From: Planctomycetaceae bacterium
GTDB taxonomy: Bacteria; Planctomycetota; Planctomycetia; Planctomycetales; Planctomycetaceae
Direction of reading: 5' to 3'
Assembly (NCBI GenBank): GCA_041398785.1
Contig: JAWKUA010000020.1
Coordinates: 62,001 to 126,000 of the forward strand
Length of the DNA: 64,000 bases
In this document: positions 45,795 to 54,251 of the stretch, in pieces
Layout: each line of letters opens with the position of its first letter
Position numbering within the stretch: the stretch's first letter is position 1
The notes under the pieces: model-generated
Database searches by the model: none
Seen by the model: only the letters and a program-made list of their open reading frames with translations
Told to the model about the DNA's origin: nothing
Position numbers and translations under genes: made by a program

Positions 45795-46757
45795 CTATGT
45801 TGCAGCGTCTGCGGCACTTCTGACGATCGGATTGGTCAGAGTTCCGATACCGTGGATTGCAATCGACACGGTATCTCCGTCATGCAGCGTGAAGTCATCG
45901 TCCGGCACGATGCCTGTCCCGGTCATCAGCATCGCTCCATGGGGAAAATCGCTCTCACGGAACAGCCACTTCGCCAGATCGTCGAACCTGCGAGCCATCT
46001 GTGACAAATCCGTTGATCCGGAAAACACTTCCTGTCCGCTTCGGACGATCGACAGTTGAATCGTCGTCGCGGCTGGATCAAGCGGTTCGTCAGCGATCAG
46101 CACACAGGGCCCCAGACCGGCGCACTGTCGATAAACCTTGGCCTGTGGAAGATACAGCGGATTCTCGCCTTCGATATCGCGAGCCGACATGTCGTTGCCA
46201 ATGGTATAGCCCACGATCGCGCCGGCCGGGTTGATGACGAGTGTGAATTCCGGTTCCGGCACGGACCAGTCGCTGTCGTATCGAACTCGCAGAGGCTGAC
46301 CCGGTCCGGAGACACGCGAAGGTGTCGCCTTCATGAACAGTTCCGGACGATCGGCTGTGTACACCTTGTCGTAGTGCGACGCACCGCTTTCGGATTCCTC
46401 CATGCGAGCCACCTGACTTCGCTTATAGGTCACACCCGCTGCCCAGACTTCCTGTTGATCGATCGGAGCGGAGAATGTGACGTCCGAATGCGGGAGGGGC
46501 TTCGTGTCCGGCCGCAACAGAAACCTGGCCAGCCCGCCGGGATCATTGGAGTGCAGGATGTCGGCCAGCGAATGGCAGTTATCAATCTGCGACAGGTCGA
46601 GCGGCTGAACCGTTTCAGCATGGACGGCCGCAACATGCGGAGTCCCGTCAGCAGTTCGAATTTTTGCAAGTCTCACGGGATACCGTGTCCTGTCTGCGTC
46701 GAAGTAACGAAATGAATTCCCTTCGCCCGATTGGTGAACCGTCAGGGACAGCACCAC
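45795..46757 (-). CDS. Fumarylacetoacetate hydrolase family enzyme
   Basis: A 320-residue protein with the FAH C-terminal fold. The metal-binding acidic cluster is visible in DWSVPEPEFTLVINPAG, and further motifs are GYTIGNDMSARDIEGENPLY and GAMLMTGTGIVPDDDFTLHD. FAH members cleave or isomerise C-C bonds or dehydrate sugar acids such as 2-keto-3-deoxyarabinonate; the N-terminal half is close in style to the sugar-acid dehydratase branch, but I cannot fix the substrate. It starts with GTG 46757. Confidence 0.85.
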   Translation of the reverse strand: MVLSLTVHQSGEGNSFRYFDADRTRYPVRLAKIRTADGTPHVAAVHAETVQPLDLSQIDNCHSLADILHSNDPGGLARFLLRPDTKPLPHSDVTFSAPIDQQEVWAAGVTYKRSQVARMEESESGASHYDKVYTADRPELFMKATPSRVSGPGQPLRVRYDSDWSVPEPEFTLVINPAGAIVGYTIGNDMSARDIEGENPLYLPQAKVYRQCAGLGPCVLIADEPLDPAATTIQLSIVRSGQEVFSGSTDLSQMARRFDDLAKWLFRESDFPHGAMLMTGTGIVPDDDFTLHDGDTVSIAIHGIGTLTNPIVRSAADAAT

Positions 46758-46790
46758 AGAAGGTTGGGAGGCCTGCCCGTCAACCGGACG

Positions 46791-47891
46791 TCACACCTGC
46801 CGCAGCGCGTTGAGCGTGCGAACAAAATCCGGCGGGTATGGTGCTTCAATCGTCAGCGGTTTTCCACTGACCGGATGCTGAATTGTCAGCCGAAACGCGT
46901 GCAGTGCCTGCCGTTCAATCAGGACATCGTCGTCCGGCCCCGGCGACGATGCATCCGCCTGATTCGCACCGGCCAGATCGCGGCGCGTCAGGCGTGATTC
47001 GCCGATGTACAGTTTGTCGGCGATGATCGGAGTTCCGATGTGTTGCATGTGAACACGAAGCTGATGCGTCCGTCCCGTGTGCGGATGCAGCTCCATCAGC
47101 GAATAGCCTGAAAACGCTTCGGCCACTTTGTAAAACGTCACAGCTTCGCGGGCGTTGCCGCCTTCGGAACAGACAGTCATCTTTTCGCGGATTCGCGGAT
47201 GCACGCAGACATAGGTGCGAATGAAGTCGGAGTTCAGTTCGGGATGGCCCCGAACAATGGCCCGATATTCCTTGGCCACCTCTCGATTCTCAAACTGCCG
47301 GCTGAGTCGCTGATGAATCTGGTTGTCCTTCGCGACCAGAATCACTCCCGTTGTGTCGCGATCCAGCCGATGCACGATCCCCGGTCGATGACGGCCGGCG
47401 ACATCGCTGAGTTGATCGAAATGGAATTGTAAAGCAGCCGCCAGAGTGCCCGAATACGTGCCTCGACCCGGATGGACCACCATGCCGGCCGATTTGTTGA
47501 TCACAACGATCGCGTCGTCTTCGTACAGCACGTCGATCGGAATGTTTTCCGGTTTGAACTGGCGGCTTTCTGCTTCGGGCAGCCGCAGCGTGATGCGGTC
47601 ATTCACTCGCAGCCGGCGCGACGGCCGGGCAGTCAGGCCGTTCAATAGAACATGGCCCGCTTCAATCGCGCGCTGAAGCTCGGCCCGGCTGTGATTGGCG
47701 AACAGACGGCTGAGATAGTGATCCAGCCGCCACCCGTGAGCCCTGGATTCAACGGTCAGATCGACCGCTTCGCCGGCAATGTTCGAAGGCAACTGCTGTT
47801 CGTCGTCAGTGTCGATGGAATTCCCGTCAGCATCAGGCGCGTCGCCGTCGGCTGGCTGCCGGGAACGCGGCAATTCGCCCGGCAACGTCAT
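46791..47891 (-). CDS. rluD: RluD-family 23S rRNA pseudouridine synthase
   Basis: A 366-residue RNA-modifying enzyme. It has an S4 domain (WRLDHYLSRLFANHSRAELQ) at about residues 52-115, then the RluA-family catalytic core with HRLDRDTTGVILVAKD, whose Asp after Arg is the active residue. RluD normally modifies helix 69 of 23S rRNA. The family contains RluA, RluC and RluD; the S4 domain favours RluC or RluD. Its ATG overlaps the upstream stop (ATGA). Confidence 0.9.
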   Translation of the reverse strand: MTLPGELPRSRQPADGDAPDADGNSIDTDDEQQLPSNIAGEAVDLTVESRAHGWRLDHYLSRLFANHSRAELQRAIEAGHVLLNGLTARPSRRLRVNDRITLRLPEAESRQFKPENIPIDVLYEDDAIVVINKSAGMVVHPGRGTYSGTLAAALQFHFDQLSDVAGRHRPGIVHRLDRDTTGVILVAKDNQIHQRLSRQFENREVAKEYRAIVRGHPELNSDFIRTYVCVHPRIREKMTVCSEGGNAREAVTFYKVAEAFSGYSLMELHPHTGRTHQLRVHMQHIGTPIIADKLYIGESRLTRRDLAGANQADASSPGPDDDVLIERQALHAFRLTIQHPVSGKPLTIEAPYPPDFVRTLNALRQV

Positions 47892-48934
47892 TCGTTCGAC
47901 GGAGCCTTCTCGTCCTGCGGAGTCTCCGTTGCGGACTGAACGGCTTCGTCCGATGCAGGCGGGTCAACGGCCGCTTCTTTATCGGGTACCGATTCGTCTG
48001 CGGGTTCGTCGCCCGGCGTGACTTCGGGCGAAGACGATTCGTCATTCGGTGAGTCTGCCGGGTTCGCGTCTTCGGTCGAGCCAGTTTCCGGAGTCTTGAC
48101 TTCCGGCGCAGTCCCTTCCGGCGCGGTGGCCGTGTCTGGCGCGGGAGCGGGCTGGTCGGTTGATTCTTTCTCCATGCCGGATATGCCACCCGATGGAGTC
48201 AACAGCGACGGAAACTCGGGGATGTCGGGAACGAGTCCGGGACCGTCGGCGGGGGTTCGAAGAGCGTCTCCCGGCTTGGGATTCTGCTTATGAAACCAGG
48301 CATAGAATTCCTGCGTTTCCTTCTTCCCGAGCCGTTCGATTCTGGATTCGGCGTGCTTCTTCAGCATTCCGTCGGGAAACTGATTCAGCAGCGTTTTCCA
48401 GGCTTCGACAGCGGCAGTTGTGGATTCCGGTGTTCCGTCGCAGCGAGCTTCCGCCAGTCGTGCCTGTCCAATCAGCACACGTTCGCGAATGGCAGCGTCG
48501 GTATCGCCGCTGTCGGCCAGTCGCTTGTAGGCGGTCTGCGCGTTATCCAGTTCTTCGATCGACGCCTGCCTGTCCGTGAACATCATGCTGATCGCGGTAT
48601 CCAGCAGCCGGTCTGCCTGTCGCAGTCTCGCCCACGTTGCGATTTCCGTTCCGGGAAAGTTGTCGGCCACGTCGCGAAACAATTCCGGCTGAGACGTGTT
48701 GCTGCTGGATGACGGCGATACCGCCGCCATCAATTCCCGCGAAGCATCAGCGTTCTCCGGCTGCATCCGTTGCACAAAAACGACGATGGCAGCGATCGCC
48801 AGAACCGCCGCGACCGAATAAATCAAGGCGGTTCCATACTGCTCAAAAAACGGTTTCGTTCGACGGAGCGCGAGTTCAAGCTGGGTCTGGTCGTGATGAT
48901 GGCTGTAATGTTTGTCCGACATGTCCTGGGACAT
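47888..48934 (-). CDS. YfgM-like membrane protein with long acidic tail
   Basis: A 348-residue protein with a His-rich cytoplasmic start (HYSHHHDQTQ), one membrane segment (ALIYSVAAVLAIAAIVVFVQ), and a helical TPR-like domain (about residues 70-215). The last 110 residues are a Pro/Glu/Asp/Ser-rich disordered tail. The layout resembles YfgM, a translocon-associated chaperone, but the tail is extra. Two starts are possible, ATG 48934 or ATG 48922. The much longer frame beginning at 49117 is basic and probably not translated. Confidence 0.75.
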   Translation of the reverse strand: MSQDMSDKHYSHHHDQTQLELALRRTKPFFEQYGTALIYSVAAVLAIAAIVVFVQRMQPENADASRELMAAVSPSSSSNTSQPELFRDVADNFPGTEIATWARLRQADRLLDTAISMMFTDRQASIEELDNAQTAYKRLADSGDTDAAIRERVLIGQARLAEARCDGTPESTTAAVEAWKTLLNQFPDGMLKKHAESRIERLGKKETQEFYAWFHKQNPKPGDALRTPADGPGLVPDIPEFPSLLTPSGGISGMEKESTDQPAPAPDTATAPEGTAPEVKTPETGSTEDANPADSPNDESSSPEVTPGDEPADESVPDKEAAVDPPASDEAVQSATETPQDEKAPSNE

Positions 48935-49136
48935 CTTTCCGTGTGAGACTGATCCCGGCGGGGAAACCTGAACGGAACTCGTTTCCGCTACCCGGTTTCC
49001 GGCCAAAGGCGAAGTATAGGAACGCCGGGGAAATCCGGTCAAGCTGGGTCGCGGGCATGGAATTCGGGTGTCGGAAACTGCCCGAACGCGCGGCCCGCGG
49101 CGTTTCGAATTCCGCATCGGCGCAGCGCGGCGCGTA

Positions 49137-50627
49137 TCAGTCCGCCGGAACGCAGCGGTTCAATGCCCACGCGCGCAGGGATTCGATCCGCTCGGCCATC
49201 AGAACCGACAGCGGCCTGGTTTCCGCGACGGCTGCAAGGATGTCGTCCGTCGTCAGTTCACGGTCCGCGGCGAATGCTCGAAACAGCCCGGAAACGATGG
49301 CCTGTTCGATTTCCGATCCTGTCAGATCCTTTGACGCGTCGGTCAGCTCGTCCAGATGGAATTGACTGTGATCCCGGCCGCGGCGTTTCAGATGGATCGA
49401 AAAAATCTGCCTGCGCGCGTCGACGCCGGGAAGATCGATGAAGAAAACTTCGTCGAATCGCCCCTTTCGCATCAGTTCCGGCGGCAGTGCCGAAATGTCG
49501 TTGGCCGTTGCAACGATGAAGATGGGTTCGCGATGATCCTGCATCCATGACAGCAGTGTTCCGAACATTCGCTGGGAAAGGCCGCCGTCCGCGGATGATG
49601 TCGCCGCCGACGCAAACGCTTTCTCAATTTCGTCGATCCACAGCACGACGGGAGCCATCGCTTCGGCCTGCTGGATCGCCTGCCGCAACTGGTTCTCACT
49701 TTCGCCGACATACTTCTGATACAGCACGCCGGGATCAAGCCGCAGCAGCGGCATTTGCCAGTCGGCCGCAACGGCTTTTGCACACAGACTCTTGCCGCAG
49801 CCCGGAACGCCAAGCATCAGAACTCCGCGAGGCGGCTGGATGCCAAATTGTCGCGCCTTTTCTGTAAATCCGCCGCGACGCTGAGCCAGCCATTTCTTCA
49901 GGCCGTGCAGGCCGCCGACTTCGCTGATATCAAAGTCGATCGTCATCGATTCCAGCGAACCTGCGCTTTCCAGCAGTCGCCGCTTGGCATCAATCACCCG
50001 CTGCAGGTCGCTGGTGTTCAGTGTCTGATCGTCCAGAATGATGGACTCGACCACCTGGACAGCTTCGGACCGCGTAAGTCCGCGAAGGTTCAGCACGAGC
50101 TGTTCGAATTCGGACTTCTTCAGTTCGGCGGACACGTCACCGCTGAGCGACCGTTTCAGTCGCTGGTACGTCGACTTCACTATGGCGTTGAGTTCGTCGG
50201 AATTCGGAAGCCCCGGACGCCACGGCACCGCCAGTCGCCGCACTCGCGGATGCAGCGATTCTTCGTCCAGCAGAATCAGGCAGGCTCGTTCTCCGTCGGT
50301 CTCGGCGACAAAGTCCGCCAGCAGACGACGCACCAGCGGCTGAGTCGTAAACGGCGCGAGTCCCCGGAAACAGCCCACAAGAGGACGTTTCTGCCGAAGC
50401 AGGTGCTGCAAGGCTCGCTCGGGCTTTTCCGTCCCGGCGATGGGAGCGGGTTCCGGAGTAACCGGCGAGTAAACTTCGATGCCGCGCGACAGGGACCAGT
50501 CAAAAAGGTTGCGATCGAGTTCCTTCGCAATCTCGCTGATGGTCTCAAATTCCGTCGCTTCGTCGGTGCTGGCCAGGCTGATCAGCGTGTGCCGGCTGTT
50601 GATCAGCGAAAGCAGTTCATTCAGCAT
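49137..50627 (-). CDS. AAA ATPase, Ycf46-like
   Basis: A 496-residue protein. The first 225 residues are a helical and beta domain typical of Ycf46-type proteins (LVGCFRGLAPFTTQP). The AAA module has Walker A GVPGCGKSLCAKA, Walker B VVLWIDEIEKAF, and a second-region motif ALPPELMRKGRFDEVFFIDL with two arginines. Ycf46-like proteins of cyanobacteria and plastids are linked to carbon uptake, but in other bacteria the role is unknown. It is on the same strand as the YfgM-like gene with 202 bases between them. Confidence 0.88.
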   Translation of the reverse strand: MLNELLSLINSRHTLISLASTDEATEFETISEIAKELDRNLFDWSLSRGIEVYSPVTPEPAPIAGTEKPERALQHLLRQKRPLVGCFRGLAPFTTQPLVRRLLADFVAETDGERACLILLDEESLHPRVRRLAVPWRPGLPNSDELNAIVKSTYQRLKRSLSGDVSAELKKSEFEQLVLNLRGLTRSEAVQVVESIILDDQTLNTSDLQRVIDAKRRLLESAGSLESMTIDFDISEVGGLHGLKKWLAQRRGGFTEKARQFGIQPPRGVLMLGVPGCGKSLCAKAVAADWQMPLLRLDPGVLYQKYVGESENQLRQAIQQAEAMAPVVLWIDEIEKAFASAATSSADGGLSQRMFGTLLSWMQDHREPIFIVATANDISALPPELMRKGRFDEVFFIDLPGVDARRQIFSIHLKRRGRDHSQFHLDELTDASKDLTGSEIEQAIVSGLFRAFAADRELTTDDILAAVAETRPLSVLMAERIESLRAWALNRCVPAD

Positions 50628-50819
50628 TCTGATCAGCCTCTGGCGCCTTTCGAATCGAATCGCATGGTCACGCAGCGTAGCGTTTCGCAGAATGGAACCG
50701 CAAACGGATCGGGACTAAGCATTCTGTCATCCTGTGTCGCAATCCCGCAGCGCGACCCCGCCGCCGAGCGTGGAACAGATACCGGCGACAGGAACGCCAA
50801 TCGACCAGGCTCGTGCGAT

Positions 50820-51578
50820 TCACTGACTGCGAAGCGCCTGCCGCCGGACGAATGCGGCGTAGTCCTGCGGCGTATCAATTCCAGACGACGCATGCTGAGT
50901 CACCGCCACGGCGATGCGAGCACCGGACTGCAGTGCTCGCAGCTGTTCCAGCCGTTCCAGCAGTTCCAGCGACGAAGGCGGCATGGTTGTCAGACGCAGC
51001 AGAAAGTCCCGGCGATACGCGTACAAGCCGATGTGCAGCAGCCAGGGAGACGCGGTTTCGCCGGACAGAACTTCGTCAATCGAAACATCGCGGGAGAATG
51101 GAATCGGCGAGCGGCTGAAATACATCGCCTGACCCGAGTCGCTGACAACCACCTTCACGCACCCCGGATCGCGAACAACGGACGATTCTGTGATCGGTGT
51201 GGCGACGGTCGCCATTTCGCAGTCCGACGACATCAGCGCCGCGTGCAGTTCGGAGACGACAACCGGTGACAGTTCCGGTTCGTCTCCCTGCAGGTTGACA
51301 ACGATTTCCGCGTCGTCGCAACATCGCCGGACCACTTCGGCAATGCGATCCGTGCCGCTGGGATGATCGCCCGTCATTTCCGCTCGGCCGCCGAATTCCC
51401 TGACGACGCGGGCAATCTCGTCGCTGTCCGTGGCCACGATCACGTCGTCCAGAACGCTGCATTCCGTGGCGATTCGCCAGACGTATTCGATCAGCGGACG
51501 ACCGGTTTCTGAAAGCAGCAGCTTGCGCGGCAGTCGCGTCGACTGCAGCCTGGCGGGAATGATGCCGACGGTCTTCAT
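50820..51578 (-). CDS. kdsB: CMP-KDO synthetase
   Basis: A 252-residue cytidylyltransferase that activates KDO for lipopolysaccharide. The family pattern is clear: IIPARLQSTRLPRKLLLSET at the start, VIVATDSDEIARVV, GTDRIAEVVRR, and NLQGDEP. The middle holds VATPITESSVVRDPGCVKVV, and GLYAYRRDFLLRLTTMPPSS supports the assignment. It overlaps the 3' end of the upstream heme/copper gene by four bases, so they are co-transcribed. This implies a KDO-containing outer-membrane lipid. Confidence 0.95.
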   Translation of the reverse strand: MKTVGIIPARLQSTRLPRKLLLSETGRPLIEYVWRIATECSVLDDVIVATDSDEIARVVREFGGRAEMTGDHPSGTDRIAEVVRRCCDDAEIVVNLQGDEPELSPVVVSELHAALMSSDCEMATVATPITESSVVRDPGCVKVVVSDSGQAMYFSRSPIPFSRDVSIDEVLSGETASPWLLHIGLYAYRRDFLLRLTTMPPSSLELLERLEQLRALQSGARIAVAVTQHASSGIDTPQDYAAFVRRQALRSQ

Positions 51579-53530
51579 GGCGTGATATAGCTGAGAATTT
51601 CCATGATTTCATCCTGAGAAAACTTATCCAGCAGCGCTTTGGGCATCATGGAAACGGATGACTGAACAATTTCGTCGATATCGTCCCTGTTGATCGTGAC
51701 CGGCTCCGGCACTTCCGGATTGACCAGCAGCGAAATCGAGTTGCTGTCTTCCGCTTTCAACAGGCCGGACACGGTCGTTCCATCCAGCTTAATCACAACT
51801 CGGACCGCGTACTTCGGGTCGATCCGGTATGACGGTTCCAGTATCTCGCGAAGGATTCCGCGCCGATCGCCTTTCCAGCGCTTCAGAACATCGGTGAGTT
51901 CCGGGCCGACGGCCCCGCCTTCGCTGTTCAGTTTGTGGCAGCCCAGGCACGTTGCGTCGCGAAACAGCTTCGCGCCGATTTCCGGACTGCGACCGCGCAG
52001 CACGTCGGTCAGATCCGCCGGCATATCGTCGATCGTCCAGTTCTTCACGAATGATCGATTGTTGCCCAGCGGATCTTTGGGAATCGTCGGGTTCCTCAGC
52101 CATTCGTCGAGATCCGTCACCACGATCATCACGCCGTACATTCGCATCCAGTGCCGCGGAAATGTGCAGACGTAGGGATATTCGCCCGGTTCGTCAGGAG
52201 CCGTGAATGTCAGGCTCTCGTGCTGACCGGCGTTGACCATCTTCATGGCATACATCACGTCCGGAGTATCGGGAACGTAGAGTTGTCCGTTGAGTCCCGG
52301 ATTGGTGCCCAGGGCCGCGCCGGCAAGTGCGACGTCCTTCATGGTGTCCGGACGCGTAATGACAAAGTTGTGCGGCATCAGGTCTTCGTTGAACAGCACG
52401 ATCTGCACGGGACGGCCCGCTTCCACGGCGAACACGGTTGTGTCGTAACGCATCTCCTCTTCGACCGTCTGAATGCGAACAACGCGAACGGTGACGGCTC
52501 GCAGACGTTCGCGGTATGGCTTCGCCAGTTCCGGCGGAATTTCGGTCAGTAACTGGTCTGCCAGATCCATGGCGTCGATGAATTCAGCGGACGTGCGTTC
52601 TGCGGCCGGCGTTGTTTCCGCGAATGTCACCAGCGTGCGGACGACCGTGTTCGCGACGTCGGCATCGCGAGCGTCCTTCGGAAGTTTCAGTAGCCCGCGA
52701 ACAGCAGGCGTTCGCAGAGTCGGATTGCTGACAAATACCGCCAGTCGCTGAAACGTGTCACCGCGATTCTCCGGAATGGCGACAACAGCATTGATTGCCG
52801 CGCGACGGATGGATTCGGGTTGTGCATCGTCCAGAAACGGCAAAACGGAATCTCTCAGCGGCCGGTTGTCGGGAATCAGCGTCACTGCATTCAGCCACGA
52901 TTCCCGCGCGGCCGGATCGCGGCCTGCCAGTGAGTTGGATTCGGACAGATTGCCGGCCGCGATCAGACCCGCCATGCCGGTCACTCGCGCCAATTCGTTG
53001 TTCGATACCGCCGCCTGCGCCAGTCGCTGCTGCATGGCACTCAGTTCCGCGGCCGGATGCTTCAGCAGCATTTGCGATAACTGGCCCGCGACACGTTTTT
53101 CGTCGCCGTTCTGTGGATCGAGCGATTCGACAGCCGACAGCAGAACGTCCGTAACGGAGGATTCCTGCATTATTGCGAGCGCGTCGGCGGCTTCTTCACG
53201 CATTCCCACGGCGAGTCCCGGCCGCACCAAAATTGCCCGATAGACGGGTATGTAACGAGGATCATCGGTCGCCCGCTCAACGAGCAGCAACTGAGCGTTA
53301 CTCAATCGCTTGAGCTGGTATTCGACAATTCGCGGACTCTTGTCGAGAAACACCCGCGGACGCTCGACCGGCGGATCACCGTGGTCGTGATGATGATGGT
53401 CCACGTCCCCGCCGACGTCGCCGTGTTCGTGCTGCTGAGCAAACACAGTCGGCTGAACGATCAAACCTGCACCGAACAGGATCGGAACCATCGCAGCTCT
53501 GAAAGAAGGGAAACGTGTCTCGGCAGGCAT
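51575..53530 (-). CDS. HEAT-repeat, cupredoxin and c-type heme protein
   Basis: A 651-residue exported protein. A hydrophobic segment ending VFAQQ gives a signal peptide. A His-rich patch follows (HEHGDVGGDVDHHHHDHGD, about residues 34-52), likely metal-binding. Helical HEAT-like repeats run to about 340. A blue-copper domain then shows His387 (LMPHNFVI), Cys455, His460 and Met464 (YVCTFPRHWMRMYG). A heme-c domain follows with CLGCH at residues 528-532 and GPELTDVLKRW. Such fusions are typical of planctomycete redox proteins; the electron donor and acceptor are unknown. kdsB starts within its last codon. Confidence 0.9.
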   Translation of the reverse strand: MPAETRFPSFRAAMVPILFGAGLIVQPTVFAQQHEHGDVGGDVDHHHHDHGDPPVERPRVFLDKSPRIVEYQLKRLSNAQLLLVERATDDPRYIPVYRAILVRPGLAVGMREEAADALAIMQESSVTDVLLSAVESLDPQNGDEKRVAGQLSQMLLKHPAAELSAMQQRLAQAAVSNNELARVTGMAGLIAAGNLSESNSLAGRDPAARESWLNAVTLIPDNRPLRDSVLPFLDDAQPESIRRAAINAVVAIPENRGDTFQRLAVFVSNPTLRTPAVRGLLKLPKDARDADVANTVVRTLVTFAETTPAAERTSAEFIDAMDLADQLLTEIPPELAKPYRERLRAVTVRVVRIQTVEEEMRYDTTVFAVEAGRPVQIVLFNEDLMPHNFVITRPDTMKDVALAGAALGTNPGLNGQLYVPDTPDVMYAMKMVNAGQHESLTFTAPDEPGEYPYVCTFPRHWMRMYGVMIVVTDLDEWLRNPTIPKDPLGNNRSFVKNWTIDDMPADLTDVLRGRSPEIGAKLFRDATCLGCHKLNSEGGAVGPELTDVLKRWKGDRRGILREILEPSYRIDPKYAVRVVIKLDGTTVSGLLKAEDSNSISLLVNPEVPEPVTINRDDIDEIVQSSVSMMPKALLDKFSQDEIMEILSYITP

Positions 53531-54251
53531 CGAACAGTAACTTTGCGGAAGGCGGGAACAGATCGCGTCGGGCTGGAATTCTTATGCACAGAGCGGGAGG
53601 AATCCTAACGGCGTCCGCGGCCAAATTCCTGTCAAAAAAGGCCATCGATCCGAGGACTCACGGAGTCTCAACGCATATCGGGAATCGCAGGAACAGACAT
53701 TTTCCTTCACAGGCTGATTGAGCGCGGTTCGAGTTCGGGAATGCCACGAACATCCAGGGCACACGCGTTGGTTCGCCGACGACGTCCCGAGCCGGGGCAA
53801 TGGCCGCAATGACGTCGTCCACAAGGATGATTCGATGTTGCCATCGGCGCGACAAAGGCAGCGGTCACGTCTGGCAGGGCCGTTCCAGGGCGTTTCCTGT
53901 CCAGTGCGAAGAAAACTCTGGAATGAGCGTTAGCCACCGACCGTGAAACCGGTCGCATCCGAGTTCCGTTTCGCACGCGAATTCGCTCCTCCGCGAGCTG
54001 CGCGACGTCAGTTCGCAGGCGCGTTTGGAAAACGGCACACAGCGGAAGGGATGACGGGCCGTTTGTGGTATGGTGACGATCATGTGGGGATCTACGCCGC
54101 ACGTGGCCCGAATCGCGGAGCACCAGCTTTACACAATCGTCCGTAAACAATTCCCTGAGTCTTCGGCTGACCATCCGGCAGCGGTTACGGTTTCGAACAA
54201 AGTCACCGACAGCTGCTTGATCGTACAAGTCGTCCAGAAGAGGTTGAAGAA
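53531..54251. other. Intergenic region, no gene seen
   Basis: 721 bases between divergent genes, long enough for promoters on both sides. I noted an imperfect hairpin GACCG-TGAAAC-CGGTC at 53940-53955, but no credible coding frame. Several short frames overlap here with no ribosome site or protein-like composition. Confidence 0.55.
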
